DNA of 64,000 bases from Lysobacterales bacterium (GCA_019510125.1 JAEKKX010000008.1:140509-204508); one strand, 5' to 3'. Counted from the stretch's first letter, positions 9,451 through 21,946 are shown. The notes: generated from the sequence alone by a model not told the origin. Numbers and translations are program-made.

Positions 9451-9642
9451 GTAGGAGCGACGTCAGTCGCGACAGCCCTGTCGCGACATATGCGTCGCGA
9501 CAGGGCTGCGTAGGAGCGACGTGAGTCGAGACAGGTGAGTCGCGACAGGGCTGCGTAGGAGCGACGTGAGTCGCGACAGGTGAGTCTCGACAGGGCTGCG
9601 GAAAGGGCTTCCGCGATTCGTCGCGACTGACGTCGCTCCTAC
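9451..9642. repeat. REP-type repeat cluster (BIME-like)
   Basis: Four copies of a unit beginning GTAGGAGCGACGTSAGTC are arranged here. The first (9451-9473) is the exact inverse of the last (9620-9642), 23 bp each. Two more direct copies start at 9510 and 9555, a 45-bp period. A 15-bp perfect inverted repeat, arms 9473-9487 and 9494-9508, lies inside. Repeats of this kind are common between genes in Lysobacter and relatives. The cluster separates the 3' end of the ilv-leu operon from the thr promoter and may act in termination or mRNA stability. Confidence 0.85.
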
Positions 9643-9673
9643 GGGGAAACGGCAGGGGCGGGCAGGCGGGGGC

Positions 9674-10756
9674 TCAGTCGCGCAGGGTCACCGCGACGCA
9701 GTCGATCTCCAGTCGCGCGATCACCGCCGCGGTCATCGCCTCGGTGCCGAGCGCGGCGCCGGCCGGGGCCAGGTCCGCGGTCAGGGCGCCGCCGTCGATC
9801 GCGTCGGCCACCGCCTTCTCGATGCACTGGGCCTCGGCCTCCAGTCCCAGCGAATGGCGCAGCAGCAGCGCCGCGCTGAGGATCGCGCCGCAGGGATTGG
9901 CGATGCCGCGCCCGGCGATGTCCGGCGCGGAGCCGTGGATCGGTTCGTACACCCCCAGCCGTCCCTCGCCCAGCGAGGCGGACGGCAGCAGGCCCATCGA
10001 GCCGGCGAGCATCGACGCCTCGTCGGTGAGGATGTCGCCGAACATGTTCTCGGTGACGACCACGTCGTAGTCGCGCGGGCGCGAGATCAGATGCATCGCC
10101 ATGCTGTCGACGAGCTGGTGCTCGAGCGTCACGTCGGGGAATTCGTCGCGGGCGACGCGGGTCGCGACCTCGCGCCACAGCCGCGAGGTCTCCAGCACGT
10201 TGGCCTTGTCGACCGAGACCACGTGCCTGCGGCGGCCGCGCGCCAGGGTGCAGGCGCGGCGGACCACGCGCTCGATCTCCGCGACCGAGTATTCGCACAG
10301 GTCGCTGGCGCCGGCGTCGGTGCGGGTGCGCGCGCCGAAATACACGCCGCCGGTGAGTTCGCGGACCACGATCATGTCCACGCCGACCAGCAGGTGCGAC
10401 TTGATCGGCGAAGCCGAGAGCGTGACCGGATGGGTGCGCACCGGGCGCAGGTTGGCGTACAGGCCGAGCGCCTTGCGCAGGCGCAGCAGGCCCTGCTCCG
10501 GGCGCACCGCGCCGGTGCCCCATTTCGGGCCGCCGACCGCGCCCAGCAGCACCGCGTCGGCGCGGCGGCAGGCCTCGAGGGTGGCGTCGGAGATCGGCGC
10601 GCCCTCGGCGTCGATCGCGGCGCCGCCGATCGGGCGGGTGTCGAAGCGGAAGTCGTGGCCGTAGCGGCGGCCGGCGGCCTGCAGCACGGCCACCGCCGCG
10701 GCGGTGACCTCCGGACCGATGCCGTCGCCGGGCAGGAGGACGATGTCAGCGCGCAT
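9674..10756 (-). CDS. leuB: 3-isopropylmalate dehydrogenase
   Basis: Oxidatively decarboxylates 3-isopropylmalate with NAD+ in leucine synthesis. The 360-residue product has [11 protein letters not shown] at residues 6-16, the substrate-binding region [15 protein letters not shown], the metal-binding aspartates in DSMAMHL and [16 protein letters not shown], and [15 protein letters not shown] for NAD+ binding. The ATG at 10756 gives the standard N-terminus ([10 protein letters not shown]); an ATG three codons earlier is also open. It overlaps the end of leuD by 11 bases and is the last gene of the ilv-leu operon; the REP cluster follows 32 bases after its stop. Confidence 0.97.
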   Translation of the reverse strand: MRADIVLLPGDGIGPEVTAAAVAVLQAAGRRYGHDFRFDTRPIGGAAIDAEGAPISDATLEACRRADAVLLGAVGGPKWGTGAVRPEQGLLRLRKALGLYANLRPVRTHPVTLSASPIKSHLLVGVDMIVVRELTGGVYFGARTRTDAGASDLCEYSVAEIERVVRRACTLARGRRRHVVSVDKANVLETSRLWREVATRVARDEFPDVTLEHQLVDSMAMHLISRPRDYDVVVTENMFGDILTDEASMLAGSMGLLPSASLGEGRLGVYEPIHGSAPDIAGRGIANPCGAILSAALLLRHSLGLEAEAQCIEKAVADAIDGGALTADLAPAGAALGTEAMTAAVIARLEIDCVAVTLRD

Positions 10757-11333
10757 GGGAAGCACCTTCGAAGCGTTGGATGTGGGGAAGTTGGCGGAGC
10801 AGGTAGCCGAGCTGGTCGACGCCCTCGAGCAGGCAGGTGCGCGCGAAGCCGTCGATCGGGAAGCCGAACGCGCGGCCGTCGGGGAGGGTGACCGTGGCCG
10901 CGGCCACGTCGATGTCGAGTTCGAGGCCGGGCTGCGCCAGCAGCGCGTCGACCACCGCCTCGTCGAGCACGATCGGCAGCAGGCCGTTCTTGAGCGCGTT
11001 GCTGCGGAAGATGTCGGCGATCTCGGCGCTGACCACCGCGCGCAGGCCGGCGTCGCGCAGCGCCCACGGCGCGTGCTCGCGCGAGGAGCCGCAGCCGAAG
11101 TTGCGGCCGGCGACCAGGATCTGCGCGCCCTGCGCTTCGGGGCGGTTGAGCGGGAAGTCGGGGTCGGGCGACCCGTCCTCGCGCCAGCGCCAGTCGTTGA
11201 AGGCGTGGCGGCCGAGGCCTTCGCGGGTGGTGGTGGTGAGGAACCGCGCCGGGATGATCCGGTCGGTGTCGATGTTGCGCTCCGGCAGGCAGACGGTGCG
11301 CGATTGCAGGCGGACCAGGGCGTCGGCGCTCAT
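10746..11333 (-). CDS. leuD: 3-isopropylmalate dehydratase small subunit
   Basis: Small (swivelling) subunit of isopropylmalate isomerase, which pairs with LeuC in leucine synthesis. The 195-residue product shows the family motifs [13 protein letters not shown] and [17 protein letters not shown]. The start overlaps the leuC stop by ATGA and the stop lies inside the start of leuB. Subunit genes in direct succession fit equal production of the two chains. Confidence 0.97.
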   Translation of the reverse strand: MSADALVRLQSRTVCLPERNIDTDRIIPARFLTTTTREGLGRHAFNDWRWREDGSPDPDFPLNRPEAQGAQILVAGRNFGCGSSREHAPWALRDAGLRAVVSAEIADIFRSNALKNGLLPIVLDEAVVDALLAQPGLELDIDVAAATVTLPDGRAFGFPIDGFARTCLLEGVDQLGYLLRQLPHIQRFEGASHAR

Positions 11334-12871
11334 GCGGCATGCTCCTGGGCGGCATGCTCCCGGGCGACGTGCTGCTGGGCAACGTGCTCCTGCACGGCGT
11401 CGCGCGACAGCGTGCGCGGGTCGACGACGTGGCCGGCCACCGCGCAGGCGGCGGCGGTCAGCGGCGAGGCCAGCACGGTGCGCGCGTCGCGGCCCTGGCG
11501 GCCCTCGAAATTGCGGTTGCTGGTGGAGACGGCCAACTGGCCGGGACCGACCAGGTCGCCGTTCATCGCGATGCACATCGAGCAGCCGGGCTCGCGCCAT
11601 TCGGCGCCGGCGGCGCGGACGACGCGGTCGATGCCTTCGGCCTCGGCCTCGCGCTGCACCTGCACCGAGCCGGGCACCACCAGCATCCGCACCCGCGGAT
11701 GCACGCGGCGGCCGCGCAGCACCGACGCGACCTGGCGCAGGTCGCCGAGACGGCCGTTGGTGCAACTGCCGACGAACACCACGTCCACCGGCTGGCCGGC
11801 CACCGGCGCGCCGCCGGCGAAGCGCATGTAATCGAGCGCGCGCTGGGCGTCGGCGTCGTTCGCTACCGGCACGTCGGCGTCGATCGCGACCACCTGCCCC
11901 GGATGCGTGCCCCAGGTGACGGTCGGCGCGATGGCGGCGGCGTCGATGCGCACGGTGCGGTCGAAGCGCGCGCCCGCGTCGCTGCGCAGTTGCGACCAGC
12001 GCGCGACCGCCGCCTTCCAGTCGGCGCCGCGCGGCGCGCGCGGGGTCGTCGCCAGCCACGCGAAGGTGGTCGCGTCCGGCGCGATCAGGCCCGCGCGCGC
12101 GCCGGCCTCGATCGACATGTTGCAGACGGTCATGCGCTCTTCCATCGACAGCGCGCGGATCGTGCTGCCGCGGTATTCGATGACGTGGCCGGTGCCGCCC
12201 GCCACCCCGATCGCGCCGATCACGTGCAGGATCAGGTCCTTCGCGGTGACCCCCGGCGCGAGCGCGCCTTCGACCTCGATCGCCAGCGTCTTCGGCTTGC
12301 GCTGCAGCAGGCACTGGGTCGCGAGCACGTGGCCGACCTCGCTGGTGCCGATGCCGAACGCCAATGCCCCGAAGGCGCCGTGCGTGGCGGTGTGGCTGTC
12401 GCCGCAGACGATCGTCGCGCCCGGCTGGGTCAGGCCCAGCTCCGGGCCGATCACGTGGACGATGCCGCGATGGTCGCTGCCGAAGTCGAACAGCTCGACG
12501 CCGTGCTTCGCGCAGTTCGCGCGCAGCGTCTCGACCTGTTTCTCGGCGTCCGCGGTGTAGTAGGCATGGCGGCCGTCGGCCTGCGCCGGGGTGGTCGGCG
12601 TGCTGTGGTCGAGGGTGCCCTTGGTGCGGTCGGGGCGGCGCACCGTGAGGCCGCGCGCCTCGAGTTCGGCGAAGGCCTGCGGCGAGGTGACCTCGTGGAT
12701 CAGGTGCAGGTCGATGTAGAGCACGGCGGGGGCGTCGGCGGTCTCGGGGACGACGACGTGCGCGTCCCACAGTTTGTCGAACAGGGTCTTGGGCGCGGGG
12801 GCGTTCGGCGCCTGGGCGTTCGGCGCCGGGTCGTTCGGGGCTTGATCGTTCGTGGCTTGGTCGGAGGACAT
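11330..12871 (-). CDS. leuC: 3-isopropylmalate dehydratase large subunit
   Basis: Aconitase-family large subunit that carries the [4Fe-4S] cluster; 513 residues against the usual 465-475. Cysteines expected to hold the cluster are in [11 protein letters not shown] and [11 protein letters not shown]; the substrate motif [16 protein letters not shown] is present. Both ends carry extra low-complexity sequence. The N-terminus has repeated N-[AD]-x-A-P units before [11 protein letters not shown], and the C-terminus has repeats of the type [15 protein letters not shown]. These tails explain the extra length and are not part of the known fold. The gene lies 27 bases after leuA and overlaps leuD. Confidence 0.96.
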   Translation of the reverse strand: MSSDQATNDQAPNDPAPNAQAPNAPAPKTLFDKLWDAHVVVPETADAPAVLYIDLHLIHEVTSPQAFAELEARGLTVRRPDRTKGTLDHSTPTTPAQADGRHAYYTADAEKQVETLRANCAKHGVELFDFGSDHRGIVHVIGPELGLTQPGATIVCGDSHTATHGAFGALAFGIGTSEVGHVLATQCLLQRKPKTLAIEVEGALAPGVTAKDLILHVIGAIGVAGGTGHVIEYRGSTIRALSMEERMTVCNMSIEAGARAGLIAPDATTFAWLATTPRAPRGADWKAAVARWSQLRSDAGARFDRTVRIDAAAIAPTVTWGTHPGQVVAIDADVPVANDADAQRALDYMRFAGGAPVAGQPVDVVFVGSCTNGRLGDLRQVASVLRGRRVHPRVRMLVVPGSVQVQREAEAEGIDRVVRAAGAEWREPGCSMCIAMNGDLVGPGQLAVSTSNRNFEGRQGRDARTVLASPLTAAACAVAGHVVDPRTLSRDAVQEHVAQQHVAREHAAQEHAA

Positions 12872-12898
12872 GGGCTTTGCGGTGCGGGGAGGAGGGGA

Positions 12899-14553
<1,655 letters not shown>

Positions 14554-14554
<1 letters not shown>

Positions 14555-15735
14555 CAGGCGATGGCCTCCAGTGCGGGGGATTCGGGGAAAGCAGACGCCG
14601 CGTCGGGCGCGGCGCGGCCCGGCGACGCCAGCCGGACGACCGCGGGAGAGATCGCGGTGGTCCGGCCGGCGCGCGGGGTGGGGGACGGGGCCGCGCCGAC
14701 CGGTGCGCGACCGGCGGCGGGCAGGCGCTCGGCGTCCTGGGTGCGCCGGCGCGGCTTGCGCGGCGCGCGCGGGCGCACGTCGGCGAGCAGTTGTGCGAGC
14801 ACGACGGCGTCGATGTTGCCGCCGGAGACGACCGCGCACTTGCGCTTGCCGGCGACGCGGCGGCCGGCGGCCAGCGCCAGCGCGCCGGCGCCCTCGGCGA
14901 TCAGGTGTTCTTCCAGCGCCAGTCGCACCAGGGTTTCGCGCAGTTCGGCCTCGCGCACGATCACCAGGTCGTCGAGCAGGTCGGCCAGCACCTGCCGGGT
15001 CAGGACGCCGGCCTGCTTCACGCGCACGCCGTCGGCCAGCGTCGCCGCCGGTGCGATCGGCGACGGGTCGCCCTTCAGCGCGCGATGCATCGCATCGACG
15101 TGTTCGACCTGCGCGCCGACGATGCGCACGCCCTGCGCCTTCAAGGCGAGTGCCACGCCCGCGGCGAGACCGCCGCCGCCGATCGGCACCAGCACCACGT
15201 CCGGCGACAGCGGCGCGATCTCCATGCCGACCGTGCCCTGGCCGGCGATCACGTCCGGATCGTCGAACGCCGACAGGAAGCGGTAGCCGTGCTTCTCGGC
15301 CAGTTGCATCGCGAACAGCCGCGCCTCGTCGAAGGTGTCGCCGTGCTGGCGCACGGTCGCGCCCCAGTGGGCGACGCCGGCGACCTTGGTCTCCGGCGCG
15401 CCGTGCGGCATCACCGCGATCGCCGGCACGTTCAGCCGGTACGCGGCCCAGGCCAGGCCCTGCGCATGGTTGCCGGCGGAGGCCGCGATCACCGGACGGT
15501 CGTCGCCGCGCTCGCGCGCGGCCAGCAGCGCGTTGAGTGCGCCGCGCACCTTGTACGAGCCGGTGCGCTGCAGGTTTTCGAGCTTCAGCCAGCAGCCGAA
15601 ACGTTCGGCGTGGTGCAGCGGCGTCGGCGGCAGGTAGCGCCGCAGCCGTGCCTGCGCGGCGAGGATGTCGCCGGCCTGCACGCTGGGCGGGTTGCGAACG
15701 GGCGCATCGCGGACCGGGCCGACGTCGCTGTCCAT
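14554..15735 (-). CDS. ilvA: Threonine dehydratase, short form without ACT domain
   Basis: PLP enzyme that deaminates threonine to 2-ketobutyrate, the first step of isoleucine synthesis. The catalytic lysine is in [14 protein letters not shown] (Lys 62), the phosphate loop is [10 protein letters not shown] (about 185-194), and SAGNHAQG is present. The catalytic fold ends at about residue 320. Instead of the regulatory ACT-like domain of long IlvA there are about 70 basic, proline- and alanine-rich residues. Length and domain make-up resemble the TdcB type. Its place between ilvE and leuA supports a biosynthetic role. The start ATG is 2 bases after the ilvE stop. Confidence 0.92.
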
Positions 15736-15737
15736 GT

Positions 15738-16655
15738 TCAGACCTCGGTCAACCACGCCGACGCGTGGCTGTCCTCGCCGCGGACCGCGCCCGCGTAGGC
15801 GGCGGCGATCTCGCGCGAGACCGGGCTGCCGTCGGCGTAGCGGCGGCCGTCGATCTCGGCGATCGGCGACACCTCCGCGGCGGTGCCGCAGGCGAACACC
15901 TCGTCGGCCTCCAGCAGCTCCGCGACGGTCACCGGGCGCGATTCGGCGCCGGTCAGCGCCAGCAGCGTGTCGCGGGTGATGCCCGGCAGCGCGTCGCGAT
16001 GCTCGACCGCGGTCACGCGGCCGTCGCGCACCAGGAAGAGGTTGGCGCCGGTGCATTCGACCACGAAGCCGGCGTCGTCGATGAACATCGCCTCGTCGAA
16101 GCCGCGCGCCTTCACTTCGCGCTTGGCGAGGATCGAATTGACGTAGGCGCCACACAGCTTCAGCGGCGGCAGCGCCGAGGCCGGATTGCGCCGCCACGAC
16201 GAGGCCGAGACGCGAGTGCGGTTGCCGTTGAGATGGACGTTGGTGGACGAGGTGGCGACCATCAGGTGCTGCGGATGGCCGGCCACGTCGAGGCCGAAGC
16301 TGCCGTCGCCGTACCACGCCAGCGGCCGGATGTAGGCGTCGGTCTGGCGGTTCGCGCGCAGCGTCGCCAGCACCGCTTCGGTGGCCTGGGCCACGTCGAA
16401 CGCCATCCCGAGCAGTTCGGCGCCCTTGCGCATGCGCTCCAGGTGCTCGGGCAGGCGGAAGACGGCCGCGCCGCGGCGGGTGGCGTAGGCGCGGATGCCC
16501 TCGAACACGCCGCTGCCGTAGTGCAGCGCGTGGGTGTGCGCGCTGGCCTGTGGCGTGCCGACATCGACCAGCGCGCCGTCGAACCACAGCTTCAGCGGCG
16601 CGGCGACCGGCTGCGGTGCGGCGGTCGGAAGTTCTGCGACGACGCTCAACTGCAT
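15738..16655 (-). CDS. ilvE: Branched-chain amino acid aminotransferase
   Basis: Class IV PLP aminotransferase that performs the last step to valine, leucine and isoleucine using glutamate. The 305-residue product has [16 protein letters not shown] near residue 42, the PLP lysine expected in [14 protein letters not shown] (Lys 166), [10 protein letters not shown], and the late GTAAEVSPI motif. The ATG at 16655 lies inside the end of ilvM (10-base overlap). Inclusion of ilvE inside the ilv-leu operon makes the cluster nearly self-sufficient. Confidence 0.95.
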   Translation of the reverse strand: MQLSVVAELPTAAPQPVAAPLKLWFDGALVDVGTPQASAHTHALHYGSGVFEGIRAYATRRGAAVFRLPEHLERMRKGAELLGMAFDVAQATEAVLATLRANRQTDAYIRPLAWYGDGSFGLDVAGHPQHLMVATSSTNVHLNGNRTRVSASSWRRNPASALPPLKLCGAYVNSILAKREVKARGFDEAMFIDDAGFVVECTGANLFLVRDGRVTAVEHRDALPGITRDTLLALTGAESRPVTVAELLEADEVFACGTAAEVSPIAEIDGRRYADGSPVSREIAAAYAGAVRGEDSHASAWLTEV

Positions 16656-16882
16656 GGCTGCACCTGCACGTCGAGGCAGTCGTAGAGCTTCGCCAGTTGC
16701 TGGTGCAGGCTGTCGGCCGGGCGCTCGCCCTCGACTGTCATCTGCAGGTGCCAGCGGTCGCCATCGGCGCGGGCTTCGCCCTCGACGGTCAGCGGCCGGA
16801 AGCCGCGGCGTTCGGCGGTGCCGAGCACCCGGGTGAGCGCGCCTTCGGACTGGCGCAGGGTGAGATCGAGTCGGTAGCGCAT
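16646..16882 (-). CDS. ilvM: Acetolactate synthase small subunit (ACT domain)
   Basis: A 78-residue single-ACT protein that follows ilvG, in the position and size of IlvM, the regulatory partner of acetolactate synthase II. The pattern MRYRLDLTLRQSEGALTRVLGTAERRGF fits the first strand and helix of an ACT fold (given here in part as LRQSEGALTRVL). A second half, MTVEGERPADSLHQQLAKL, gives the second strand-helix unit. It starts 14 bases after the ilvG stop. Identity rests mainly on context and fold pattern. Confidence 0.88.
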   Translation of the reverse strand: MRYRLDLTLRQSEGALTRVLGTAERRGFRPLTVEGEARADGDRWHLQMTVEGERPADSLHQQLAKLYDCLDVQVQPCS

Positions 16883-16896
16883 GGGGGCGTGACTCC

Positions 16897-18801
16897 TCAG
16901 GAAGCGGCGGGGGTGGGATGCGGGGCGGCGTCGCCGGGCGACGACGGCGCAGATGACGGCGCCGACGAGGGCGATGCGGACGCGTCGTCCGTGGTGGCAT
17001 GCGCCGCATCGGCCTGCGGCGCCGGCGCGCTCGCGGGGAGGCGCGCGACCGGGGTGCCGGCGGCCTGCAGCGCGGCGATGTCCGGATCGGCGGCGTCGAC
17101 CAGCGCCTGCACGGCGTCGGCATCGTCGTGCGCGTCCAGCATCTGCGCGTTGTTGTGGTTCGGCGGCACCAGCGGCCAGACGTTCGCGTTCTGGTCGATC
17201 GCCACGTGCAGCAGCGCCGGGCCGGGCGCGGCCAGCAGCGCGTCCAGCGCGGCGTCGACGTCCGCGGCGCGGTCCACGTGCAGCGCCTGCAGCCCGAACG
17301 CCTGCGCCAGCGCCAGGAAATCCGGGTTGTCGGACAGGTCGATCTCGGAGTAGCGGCGCTCGAAGAACAGCTCCTGCCACTGCCGCACCATGCCCAGCGC
17401 CTGGTTGTCGATCAGCACGATCTTGATCGGCAGCCGGTAGCGCGCGACGGTCGCCAGTTCCTGCACGTTCATCAGGAACGAGCCGTCGCCGCTGACGCAG
17501 ATCACCTGCGCCGACGGGTCCTGCATCTGCGCGCCGATCGCCGCCGGCAGGCCGAAGCCCATCGCGCCCAGCGCGCCGCTGGTGAGGTGTTTGCGCGGGT
17601 CGTCGAACGCCCAGTGCTGCGCCACCCACATCTGGTGCTGGCCCACGTCGCAGGCGACGATCGCCTCCGGCGCGCGCGCCGACAGCCGCTTCAGCAGCGC
17701 CGGGGCGTACACGCCATCGCCGGGCGCGTCGTAGCGCGGGGCAGTCTTCGCCTTCACCGCGATGCAGGCGTCGCGCCAGGCCAGCCGGGTGGCGCCGTGG
17801 CGGGCGTGCAGGTGGGCGGCGGCCGCGGCCTGCATGCGGCGCATGCTGATCGCGATGTCGCCGCGCACCGGCGCGTCGGCGACGCGCAGCTTGCCCAGTT
17901 CGCAGGCGTCCACGTCCAGGTGCACGACGCGCGCGTTGGGCGCGAACTCGGCCAGCTTGCCGGTGGCGCGGTCGTCGAAGCGTGCGCCGACCGTGAACAG
18001 CAGGTCGCAGGCCTGCACCGCCAGGTTCGCGGCGCGGCTGCCGTGCATGCCGAGCATGCCCAGGTTCAGCGGATGCGCGTCGGGCAGCGCGCCCAGGCCC
18101 TTCAGGGTCAGCACGGTCGGGATCTGCGACGCCTCGACGAACTGGCGGAACGCGTCGACCGCGTCGCCCAACGCGATCCCGCCGCCGGCGTAGATCAGCG
18201 GCTTCTGCGCCAGCGCCAGTTGCGCCAGCGCGGCATGCAGCGAGGCGTCGCTGGCGCCGGGCACGGCCTCCACCGGCGCCGGCGCGTGCGTGGGCAGGTG
18301 CGAGGCGTCGGACACCTGCACGTCCTTCGGCAGGTCGATCAGCACCGGCCCCGGGCGGCCTTCGCGCGCCAGCCGGAACGCTTCGCGCAGCACGGTCGGC
18401 AGTTCGTTGACGCTGCGCACCAGGAAGTTGTGCTTGACGATCGGCAGGGTCATGCCGAACACGTCGAGCTCCTGGAACGCGTCGGTGCCCATCAGGTGGG
18501 TGGCGACCTGGCCGGTGATGCAGACCATCGGCACCGAGTCCAGCATCGCGTCGGCGATGCCGGTGACCAGGTTGGACGCGCCCGGGCCGGAGGTCGCGAC
18601 GCAGACGCCGACCCGCCCGCTGGCCCGCGCCCAGCCGTTGGCGGCGAGCGCGGCGCCCTGCTCGTGGCGCACCAGCACGTGTTTGAGGGGCGATCCATGC
18701 AGGGCGTCGTAGAAGGGCATGATCGTGCCGCCGGGATACCCGAACAGCGTGTCCACGCCTTCCGCCAGCAACGCCTGCACCAGCCAGCGGGCACCGTTCA
18801 T
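16897..18801 (-). CDS. ilvG: Acetolactate synthase large subunit
   Basis: Thiamine-diphosphate enzyme that forms 2-acetolactate and 2-aceto-2-hydroxybutyrate. The catalytic glutamate is in VRHEQGAALAANG (near residue 47), the ThDP-Mg motif is GDGSFLMNVQEL through IDNQALGMVRQ, and the FAD region GLGALPDAHPLNLGMLGMHG is present. Total length is 634 residues against about 550-575 for the family; the surplus is a C-terminal tail rich in Ala, Pro, Ser and Asp (roughly the last 65 residues). The ATG at 18801 shares one base with the ilvC stop. Confidence 0.96.
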   Translation of the reverse strand: MNGARWLVQALLAEGVDTLFGYPGGTIMPFYDALHGSPLKHVLVRHEQGAALAANGWARASGRVGVCVATSGPGASNLVTGIADAMLDSVPMVCITGQVATHLMGTDAFQELDVFGMTLPIVKHNFLVRSVNELPTVLREAFRLAREGRPGPVLIDLPKDVQVSDASHLPTHAPAPVEAVPGASDASLHAALAQLALAQKPLIYAGGGIALGDAVDAFRQFVEASQIPTVLTLKGLGALPDAHPLNLGMLGMHGSRAANLAVQACDLLFTVGARFDDRATGKLAEFAPNARVVHLDVDACELGKLRVADAPVRGDIAISMRRMQAAAAAHLHARHGATRLAWRDACIAVKAKTAPRYDAPGDGVYAPALLKRLSARAPEAIVACDVGQHQMWVAQHWAFDDPRKHLTSGALGAMGFGLPAAIGAQMQDPSAQVICVSGDGSFLMNVQELATVARYRLPIKIVLIDNQALGMVRQWQELFFERRYSEIDLSDNPDFLALAQAFGLQALHVDRAADVDAALDALLAAPGPALLHVAIDQNANVWPLVPPNHNNAQMLDAHDDADAVQALVDAADPDIAALQAAGTPVARLPASAPAPQADAAHATTDDASASPSSAPSSAPSSPGDAAPHPTPAAS

Positions 18802-19856
18802 CACGCAGTCTCGGCGATCGGGTCGGGTTGCGCGGCCGGCGCGGCCGCGGCGGCGGGAGCGGAGGCCTGCGCGGACGCCTGGCCCTGCTGCAGCCACTGC
18901 ATCTTCGCGCGCAGTTCCCTGCCGACCTTTTCGATCGGGTGGTCCTTGTCGGCCTGCTGGTAGCGCTTGTAGTTCGGCAGGCCGGCGTCGTATTCGGCCA
19001 CCCACTTCTGCACGAAGGTGCCGTCCTGGATCTCGCTCAGGATGTCCTTCATCCGCGCCTTGGTCTCGGCGTTGATCACCCGCGGACCGCTGACGAAGTC
19101 GCCGTACTGCGCGGTCTCGGAGATGAACTCGAGCATGCGGGTGATGCCGCCTTCGTAGAACAGGTCGACGATCAGCTTGAGCTCGTGCAGGACTTCGTAG
19201 TAGGCGATCTCCGGCTGGTAGCCGGCCTCGACCAGCGTCTCGAAGCCGGCCTGCACCAGCGCACTGGCGCCGCCGCAGAGCACGGCCTGCTCGCCGAACA
19301 GGTCGGTCTCGGTCTCTTCCTTGAACGTGGTCCTGATCAGGTTGGCGCGGGCGCCGCCCAGGCCGCCGGCGTAGGTCTTCGCCAGATCCTCGGCGCGGCC
19401 GCTGCGGTCCTGGTGCACGGCGTAGATGCAGGGCACGCCGCGGCCGATCTCGTACTCGCGGCGCACCAGCGCGCCCGGGCCCTTGGGCGCGACCAGCACC
19501 ACGTCGAGGTCGGCGCGGGGCGAGATCATGCCGAAGTGCACGTTCAGACCGTGCGCGAACAGCAGGCAGGCGCCGGGCTTCATGTGCGGCGCCAGCACGT
19601 CGGCGTAGAGCTTCTTCTGCACCATGTCGGGGGTGAGCACGGCGACGAGGTCGGCCTGCGCCGCGGCCTCGGCCGGCGACTTCACGGTGAAGCCGTCGGC
19701 GAGCGCCTTGACCTCGGTGGGGCCGCCCGGACGCAGGCCGACCACGACATCGAAGCCGGAATCGCGGAGATTGAGGGCGTGGGCGCGGCCCTGGCTGCCG
19801 TAACCGATCACGGCAATCTGGGGCCGGGCGATGTGAGGCTTGGCGGAAGCGTTCAT
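18801..19856 (-). CDS. ilvC: Ketol-acid reductoisomerase
   Basis: Isomerises and reduces acetolactate or acetohydroxybutyrate with NADPH and Mg2+. The 351-residue class I enzyme shows [21 protein letters not shown] at the N-terminus (Rossmann loop GYGSQG), the metal site [12 protein letters not shown], and the C-terminal knotted domain with [17 protein letters not shown]. About 25 residues of an Ala/Gln-rich tail follow the fold. It lies between ilvD and ilvG; the gap to ilvD is 66 bases. Confidence 0.97.
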   Translation of the reverse strand: MNASAKPHIARPQIAVIGYGSQGRAHALNLRDSGFDVVVGLRPGGPTEVKALADGFTVKSPAEAAAQADLVAVLTPDMVQKKLYADVLAPHMKPGACLLFAHGLNVHFGMISPRADLDVVLVAPKGPGALVRREYEIGRGVPCIYAVHQDRSGRAEDLAKTYAGGLGGARANLIRTTFKEETETDLFGEQAVLCGGASALVQAGFETLVEAGYQPEIAYYEVLHELKLIVDLFYEGGITRMLEFISETAQYGDFVSGPRVINAETKARMKDILSEIQDGTFVQKWVAEYDAGLPNYKRYQQADKDHPIEKVGRELRAKMQWLQQGQASAQASAPAAAAAPAAQPDPIAETA

Positions 19857-19922
19857 GGCGATGTCTCGTTGGAGGAAGAGGGGAGGGGAGGGAGATGCAA
19901 TGCGTGAGAGAAGGGGGGAAGG

Positions 19923-21662
19923 TCAGGCGGGTTCGGGCGCGACGAGCGCGGCGTCGATGCGTTTCGCGTCGGCGGCCGCGGCGTCGAGCAGGCCGGGCGA
20001 GGTCACCGCGCCGCGCGAAGCCGAGCGCACGTCGCGCGCGTACTTCGCCAGCACGCCGTGGCGCACGCGCGGGGCGATGCGCGCCGGCGCGCGCGAGGCG
20101 AGGTCGGCGGCGACGTCGAGCCGGCGCGCAACGACGTCGATCGTCACCGTGTCGCCGTCGCGCAGCCGCGCGATCGGGCCGCCGTGCGCGGCTTCCGGCG
20201 AGATGTGACCGACCATGAAGCCGTGGGTCGCGCCGCTGAAGCGGCCGTCGGTGATCAGCGCCACGTCGTTGCCCAGGCCCTGGCCGACCAGCGCCGCGGT
20301 CACCGCCAGCATCTCGCGCATGCCGGGGCCGCCGGCCGGGCCCTCGAAGCGGATCACCACCACGTCTCCGGCGCGGATCTCGCGCGCCTGCACCGCGGCG
20401 AACGCGGCGTCCTCGCTGTCGAACACGCGCGCCGGGCCGGTGTGCTGCTCGCGGCCGTGGCCGGCGAGCTTGACGATGCAGCCCTCCGGCGCGAGGTCGC
20501 CGTAGAGGATCGAGTAGCCGCCGCGCGGCTTGATCGGATCGGACACGGGACGCACGACATCCTGCGTGGGGGAGGTCGTCGCGGCGTTCGCGTCCGCGAA
20601 AAAGCTGCGGCCGGCGATCGTCGGAATATCCTCGATCAGACCGGCCGCGATCAGCGCCTGCGCCACCAGTGCGGTGCCGCCTTGTTGGAACATCTCCGCC
20701 GCCGTGTAGCGGCCGCCCGGTTTCAGGTCGGCGATCACCGGCGTGCTGGCGCTGGCGGCCTCGAATTCCTCCAGGTCGAACGCCACCCCGGCCTCGTGCG
20801 CGATCGCCAGCAGGTGCAGCGCGGCGTTGGTCGAGCCGGCCGTCGCCGACACCGCACGCGCGGCGTTGCGCAGCGCGGTCGGGGTCAGCAACCGGCGCGG
20901 CGTCGGGCCGCCGTCGCGCAGCAGCCGCATCACCCGCTCGCCGCAGCGCTCGGCGGCCTTCGGCTTGTCGGCGTGGACCGCCGGGATGTCGTTGTCGCCC
21001 AGCGCCGACAGGCCGAGGAAGGTCAGCACCATCGCCATCGTGTTGGCGGTGAACTGGCCGCCGCAGGCGCCGGCGCCGGGGCAGGCGCGGCGCTCGATCT
21101 CGCCGAGTTCGGCGTCGTCGATGCGGCCCGCCGAATGCGCGCCCACCGCCTCGAACACGTCCTGCACGGTCAGCGCGCGCTCGCCTTCGCCGCCGTCGGC
21201 GTGCTTCGTCTTGCACTTGCCCGGCAGGATCGTGCCGCCGTAGAGGATCACCGTCGGCACGTCGAGCCGCGCCGCCGCCATCGCCGCGGCCGGGATGGTC
21301 TTGTCGCAGCCCACCAGCAGCACCATCGCGTCCAGGCAGTGGCCGGACACCGCCAGCTCGATCGAATCGGCGATCGTCTCGCGCGAGGCCAGCGAGGCGC
21401 GCATGCCGTCGCTGCCCATGGCGATGCCGTCGGTCACTGCGATGGTGTTGAACTCGATCGGCGTGCCGCCGGCCGCCTGCACGCCGCGGCGCACGTCCTG
21501 CGCCAGGTCGCGCAGGGTCAGGTTGCACGGGGACACGTCGGACCAGGTGTGGATCACGCCGACGAAGGGTTTGGCGATGGCGGCGTCGTCCAGCCCGGTC
21601 GCGCGCAGCATGGCGCGGGCGGGGGCGCGGGCGGGGCCGGATTTGATCGCGTCGCTGTGCAT
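19923..21662 (-). CDS. ilvD: Dihydroxy-acid dehydratase
   Basis: Fe-S dehydratase acting on both the valine/leucine and isoleucine branches; 579 residues. Cluster cysteines are visible in [23 protein letters not shown] and [29 protein letters not shown] marks the C-terminal domain. The ATG at 21662 gives the normal N-terminus. It is the first structural gene of the operon and is separated from the leader peptide by an attenuator hairpin at 21717-21742. Confidence 0.97.
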   Translation of the reverse strand: MHSDAIKSGPARAPARAMLRATGLDDAAIAKPFVGVIHTWSDVSPCNLTLRDLAQDVRRGVQAAGGTPIEFNTIAVTDGIAMGSDGMRASLASRETIADSIELAVSGHCLDAMVLLVGCDKTIPAAAMAAARLDVPTVILYGGTILPGKCKTKHADGGEGERALTVQDVFEAVGAHSAGRIDDAELGEIERRACPGAGACGGQFTANTMAMVLTFLGLSALGDNDIPAVHADKPKAAERCGERVMRLLRDGGPTPRRLLTPTALRNAARAVSATAGSTNAALHLLAIAHEAGVAFDLEEFEAASASTPVIADLKPGGRYTAAEMFQQGGTALVAQALIAAGLIEDIPTIAGRSFFADANAATTSPTQDVVRPVSDPIKPRGGYSILYGDLAPEGCIVKLAGHGREQHTGPARVFDSEDAAFAAVQAREIRAGDVVVIRFEGPAGGPGMREMLAVTAALVGQGLGNDVALITDGRFSGATHGFMVGHISPEAAHGGPIARLRDGDTVTIDVVARRLDVAADLASRAPARIAPRVRHGVLAKYARDVRSASRGAVTSPGLLDAAAADAKRIDAALVAPEPA

Positions 21663-21707
21663 CGGGTGGTGGATCCTTCGGAACGATTCGGAAATTGCCG
21701 GGCCCAG

Positions 21708-21742
21708 AAAGCGAAACCCCCGCGCCTTTTCAGGTGCGGGGG
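21708..21742 (-). terminator. ilv-leu operon attenuator terminator
   Basis: Arms 21717-21727 and 21732-21742 form an 11-bp G/C-rich stem with a 4-base loop. On the transcribed minus strand it is followed by UUUCGCUUU (plus 21708-21716 complement), a broken U run. The RNA left arm CCCGCACCUG (21740 back to 21731) is perfectly complementary over 10 bases to CAGGUGCGGG at the end of the leader peptide gene (21791 back to 21782), the expected antiterminator. One A-C mismatch lies inside the terminator stem. Confidence 0.85.
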
Positions 21743-21777
21743 TTTCGTTTGAACCCGGGGTCGTGTGTCGCGCAACC

Positions 21778-21939
21778 CTATCCCGCACCTGTAGGCGTGG
21801 TAATAAGGACGACGACGAGGACGAGCGCTGCGAGCGCGAAACCCGCTGCGAGGAAGCGGACGCGCGCCGCGTCCGCACGGGTCCGCGCCGCGGCGATGGC
21901 GGTCGGTCGGTGCGGGCGATGGATGTTGCGCTGCGTCAT
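21778..21939 (-). CDS. ilvL: ilv-leu operon leader peptide
   Basis: A 53-residue peptide starting at ATG 21939 and ending in TAG. The N-terminal half is basic ([21 protein letters not shown]). The second half is a regulatory run [18 protein letters not shown] with four Leu, four Val, one Ile and three Thr. This fits attenuation by all branched-chain amino acids and possibly threonine, the substrate of the operon's IlvA. The last three residues Gly-Ala-Gly come from GGTGCGGGA, which can pair with the terminator arm. No Shine-Dalgarno precedes the ATG. Confidence 0.85.
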   Translation of the reverse strand: MTQRNIHRPHRPTAIAAARTRADAARVRFLAAGFALAALVLVVVLITTPTGAG

Positions 21940-21946
21940 GGCTGCA

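Noticed and set aside
9451..9642. CRISPR-like repeats
   Set aside because: Only two tandem copies, no regular unique spacers, repeats occur in both orientations and no cas genes are near.
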